Assembly: GCA_015062685.1 (NCBI GenBank)
Contig: SUUE01000001.1
Coordinates: 23,704-87,703 of the forward strand
Length of the DNA: 64,000 nucleotides
From: Coriobacteriaceae bacterium
Lineage (GTDB): Bacteria; Actinomycetota; Coriobacteriia; Coriobacteriales; Eggerthellaceae
Direction: 5' to 3'
Both the position numbers and the translations under genes were made by a program. The notes under the pieces were generated by a model. It was not told the DNA's origin, ran no database searches, and was given only the letters and a program-made list of their open reading frames with translations. Shown one piece after another: positions 61,230 to 64,000 of the stretch; position 1 is the first letter of the stretch; each line of letters begins with the position of its first letter.

Positions 61230-61808
61230 TTAGCTCCTCGTCTGCAGGATTGCGACGGACGTCTTTCCGTATTTCTTCGCCTTGAGCACCTCTATGCCGA
61301 GCTTCTCGCACGCACTGGCAACGGCATCCCCGTCCTTCAGCGCGTGCTCGTAGACGATGATGGCGCCGTCGGCGATCGTCCCCTCAGGCCACGCGAACAC
61401 AGAGCCGAGCACCTCGCCGCAATCGTAGCTGTACGGCGGGTCGAGGAAGACGAGGTCGAACCCCGCGCCAGCGGGCGGCTTGCGCATGTGCGCCATGGCG
61501 TCGGCCTCCACGACGTGCGCTTGGTCGGCCGAAAAGCCGAGCGACTTCGCGTTCTTCCTGACGACGTTGGCGGCGCTGCGCGACTTCTCGTAGAACACCG
61601 CGCAGGCAGCGCCCCTCGACAGCGCCTCGAAGCCGAGCGCGCCCGACCCTGCGAACGCGTCGAGCACGACGGCGCCGTCGAAGCCCCCGCGGATGCTGAA
61701 CAACGTGCTGAAGAGCGCTTCACGAACGCGGTCCGTCGTCGGCCTCGTATCCGACCCGTCGGGCGCGTCGACCACGCGGCCGCGGTGGGTTCCTGCAACA
61801 ATGCGCAT
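61230..61808 (-). CDS. rsmD: 16S rRNA (guanine-N2)-methyltransferase RsmD
   Basis: RsmD methylates G966 of 16S rRNA. It opens M-R-I-V-A-G-x-H-R-G-R, then R-P-T-T-D-R-V-R-E-A, the SAM-binding D-A-F-A-G-S-G-A-L-G-F-E-A near residue 50 and catalytic D-P-P-Y near 125. Length 192. The recG-rsmD-coaD order is common in bacteria. Confidence 0.95.
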   Translation of the reverse strand: MRIVAGTHRGRVVDAPDGSDTRPTTDRVREALFSTLFSIRGGFDGAVVLDAFAGSGALGFEALSRGAACAVFYEKSRSAANVVRKNAKSLGFSADQAHVVEADAMAHMRKPPAGAGFDLVFLDPPYSYDCGEVLGSVFAWPEGTIADGAIIVYEHALKDGDAVASACEKLGIEVLKAKKYGKTSVAILQTRS

Positions 61809-61812
61809 CTTG

Positions 61813-64000
61813 CTATCCTCCCGTCACTTCGTCCGCATGACGGTACACGACACGTGCCTCCCGCGCAAGGGGGCGATACTGGCTGCTCGTGAGATCCGGG
61901 TCCTCGGCCAGGATGCTCTCGGCGTCGGCGTGCGCGGCCTCGATGATCGCGCTGTCCCTCATGACGTTCACGAGCTTGAGCAGCGAGGCGCCGTGCTGCC
62001 TGTTGCCGAGGATGTCGCCTTCGCGCCTCAGCGAGAGGTCGTAGGACGCGAGCTCGAAGCCGTCGTCCGTGCGCTCCATGGCCGACAGCCTGTCGAGGGC
62101 GCTCTCCTTCCGCGTGCCGGAAATGAGGTGAACCTCCCCCGGCAGGCCGCCGCGCCCTACGCGCCCGCGCAGCTGGTGGAGCTGCGACAAGCCGAACCTA
62201 TCGGCGTCTTCCACGATCATGACCGTCGCATTGGGCACGTCGACGCCCACCTCGATGACGGTCGTCGCCACGAGCACGTCCACCTCGCCTGCCCTGAAGC
62301 GGGACATGACGTCTTCCTTCTCCGCCGCCGAGAGCTTGCCGTGAACGAGCCCCACGACGTTATCGGTGAACACCTTGGCCTGGAGGAACGCCGCCTCGCT
62401 CTCCGCGGCGCGCGCGTTGCCGCCCGCCATGTCCTCGTCGCCCTCGATCACGATGTCGGCATACTCGTACGCGTCGTCCTCTTCGGACGGCTTCGTTTTC
62501 TTCTTGCCGTCGTCGCTTCGCTTCTCGCCCACGAGCGGGCACACGACGTAGACCTGCTCGCCGCGCGCGCACGCGGCGCGCGCGGCATCGTAGGCTTTGC
62601 CCTTGTCTGAGAGCGTGTGCAGGAACGTCTTTCGCGGCGCGGTGGCGTTCGGCCGTTCCTTGATGTAGGAGAGCGACAGGTTTCCGAAGAGAGCGAGCGC
62701 CAACGTGCGCGGGATGGGCGTTGCGGTGAGGAAGAGCGCGTCGGGGCACTCCCCTTTCGCGATGAGACCCGCGCGCTGCTCGACGCCGAAGCGTTGCTGC
62801 TCGTCTATTACGACGAGCGTGCAGTTCCTGGCGGCCACGTCCGGCTCCAGGAGGGCATGCGTCCCGAAGAGCACGTCGATGCTCCCTTCGGCGAACGCGG
62901 CGATGGCCTTCTCGCGCTCCTCCGGCATGGTTGAGCCGGTCAGCAGCGCCGATGTGACGCCCGCGCCCTCGAGAATCGGGCCCAGGCTCGCCGCATGCTG
63001 GCGCGCGAGGATCTCGGTCGGGGCCATGAAGAGCGCTTGACCGCCTGAGTCAGCCGCGCACGCGAGCGCGAACGCGGCAACGATGGTCTTGCCCGTGCCG
63101 ACGTCGCCGAGCAGCATGTGGTTTGCCGCCTTGGGCGCCGCCATGCGGCCCAGGATGTCGTCGCGCGCCGCAGCCTGCTCCCCCGTCAGCTCGAAGGGGA
63201 CAGCGCCCGCAAGGGCCTTCACGCGCGGGCCGTCCGAAACGTGCTGCACGGCTGTCTTGCCCGCGCTCCTCTCCGAAGAGTCGCGCATGAGCATGAGCTC
63301 GAGCAGCAGGATCTCCTCGTAGGCGAGGCGCCGGCGCGCTTCCTCCTGCTCCTGCATGGAGTGCGGAAAGTGGATGCACGACAGGGCCTGGTTGCGGCTC
63401 ATGAGACGGTACTTGACGCGCAGCGGCAGCGGTAACGGGTCGATGACGCCCTGCACCTCCTCGAGCGCGTTCGAGACGAGGCGCCTCATGAGGCCCGCCT
63501 TGATGGCTCCAGTGAGCGGGTGCACGGGGATGATCATGCCGTGGAAACCGGCGTCGGCCTCCAGCTGCTCGATGTAGGGGTTCGTCATGCGCTTGAAGCC
63601 GTAGTCGAACTCCACCTTGCCCGATACCGCTACCGTCATCCCCTTGGACAGCTGGTCCATGAGCCAAGGCTGCCTGAACGCGGTGACCATGAGGGTGCCG
63701 CTCTCGTCCACGAGCGTTATCTCGACGAGCGGAAGGTTGGGCCTCGGGCGCTTGAGCTTCATGTCGTGGATGCTCGCGCGGATGGTGCACGCCTCGCCGA
63801 TGACCGAGGTTGCCACCGTCTTGACCTGAGACATGTCAATGTATCTGCGCGGGAAGTTGCCCACGAGATCGCGCACGGTCGTGATGCCGAGTTTGCCGAG
63901 CGCCTGCGCCCTCTTGGGGCTGACCATGTTCACCTTCGTGACGGGCGTGTCCAGGGCGAGCGTGGCCTGCAGGCGGTCTACGGGGGGCTTGTTCTTCTTG
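61813..64000 (-). CDS. recG: ATP-dependent DNA helicase RecG (5' end outside window)
   Basis: RecG remodels stalled forks and Holliday junctions. The wedge domain precedes the helicase core, which shows G-D-V-G-T-G-K-T (Walker A), D-E-Q-Q-R-F-G (in place of DEAD/H), T-A-T-P-I-P-R-T, and later G-R-V-G-R-G. The frame stays open past the GTG at 63933 to the window edge, reading A-L-D-T-P-V-T-K-V-N before the first ATG, which is normal RecG sequence, so the true start lies beyond 64000. About 729 codons are visible. Confidence 0.95.
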   Translation of the reverse strand, partial: KKNKPPVDRLQATLALDTPVTKVNMVSPKRAQALGKLGITTVRDLVGNFPRRYIDMSQVKTVATSVIGEACTIRASIHDMKLKRPRPNLPLVEITLVDESGTLMVTAFRQPWLMDQLSKGMTVAVSGKVEFDYGFKRMTNPYIEQLEADAGFHGMIIPVHPLTGAIKAGLMRRLVSNALEEVQGVIDPLPLPLRVKYRLMSRNQALSCIHFPHSMQEQEEARRRLAYEEILLLELMLMRDSSERSAGKTAVQHVSDGPRVKALAGAVPFELTGEQAAARDDILGRMAAPKAANHMLLGDVGTGKTIVAAFALACAADSGGQALFMAPTEILARQHAASLGPILEGAGVTSALLTGSTMPEEREKAIAAFAEGSIDVLFGTHALLEPDVAARNCTLVVIDEQQRFGVEQRAGLIAKGECPDALFLTATPIPRTLALALFGNLSLSYIKERPNATAPRKTFLHTLSDKGKAYDAARAACARGEQVYVVCPLVGEKRSDDGKKKTKPSEEDDAYEYADIVIEGDEDMAGGNARAAESEAAFLQAKVFTDNVVGLVHGKLSAAEKEDVMSRFRAGEVDVLVATTVIEVGVDVPNATVMIVEDADRFGLSQLHQLRGRVGRGGLPGEVHLISGTRKESALDRLSAMERTDDGFELASYDLSLRREGDILGNRQHGASLLKLVNVMRDSAIIEAAHADAESILAEDPDLTSSQYRPLAREARVVYRHADEVTGG

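Overview
The window reads as chromosome of a high-GC, strictly anaerobic actinomycete, most likely class Coriobacteriia (Eggerthellaceae-like). Pointers are an actinobacterial integration host factor (mihF type), LexA boxes of the Gram-positive GAAC-N4-GTTY type, a menaquinone prenyltransferase, and anaerobic redox enzymes (Ech-type NiFe hydrogenase, indolepyruvate:ferredoxin oxidoreductase). This placement is inferred from gene content only. No rRNA, tRNA or CRISPR array was seen.

Layout. 1-2531: two tandem, related GT-C membrane glycosyltransferases, the first cut by the window edge. 2706-8524: six-gene ech hydrogenase operon (echABCDEF) with intact nickel-binding motifs; EchD and EchF carry long C-terminal tails sharing a 20-residue repeat. 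8703-13116: envelope genes (CDP-alcohol phosphatidyltransferase, VanW protein, D,D-carboxypeptidase). 13148-16901: zinc-ribbon/FHA protein, iorAB, glutamyl-Q-tRNA(Asp) synthetase. 16923-24160: menA, an orphan membrane sensor-like protein, a membrane protein plus TetR repressor, and a divergent multi-iron-sulfur flavoprotein with hypA; two identical-type 15-bp dyads lie between tetR and the flavoprotein.

24157-32122 is an accessory island: a radical SAM/SPASM protein, a DUF4236 protein between two 46-bp direct repeats, a recombinase remnant, a DUF4160/DUF2442-HTH pair with an operator-like dyad on its -10 box, a protein with six zinc-ribbon repeats around a Vsr-like nuclease domain, a tyrosine recombinase gene interrupted by one amber codon, and several hundred gene-free bases with related repeats.

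32147-64000 is conserved housekeeping, nearly all on the minus strand apart from lexA: dut, nrdR, an SOS-linked small membrane protein divergent from lexA, then (in transcription order from the right) recG, rsmD, coaD, a PASTA protein, recO, rpsO, pnp, dapB, dapA, RNase J, mihF, ftsK, rodZ-like, yajQ, rimO, a pgsA-cinA fusion, recA, recX, rny, a GHKL ATPase, spoVS, miaB, miaA and hflX. As I recall it, much of this order parallels the Bacillus subtilis rpsO-pnp-dap-rnjB-spoIIIE-pgsA-cinA-recA-rny-spoVS-miaB block. LexA-type promoters can be read in front of both recA and lexA.

The most unusual items are the repeat shared by the two Ech subunits, the zinc-ribbon/Vsr-like protein with its neighbouring two-gene cassette, the possible attenuator before rny, and the untypical membrane protein in the position where other Gram-positive bacteria keep an SOS cell-division inhibitor.
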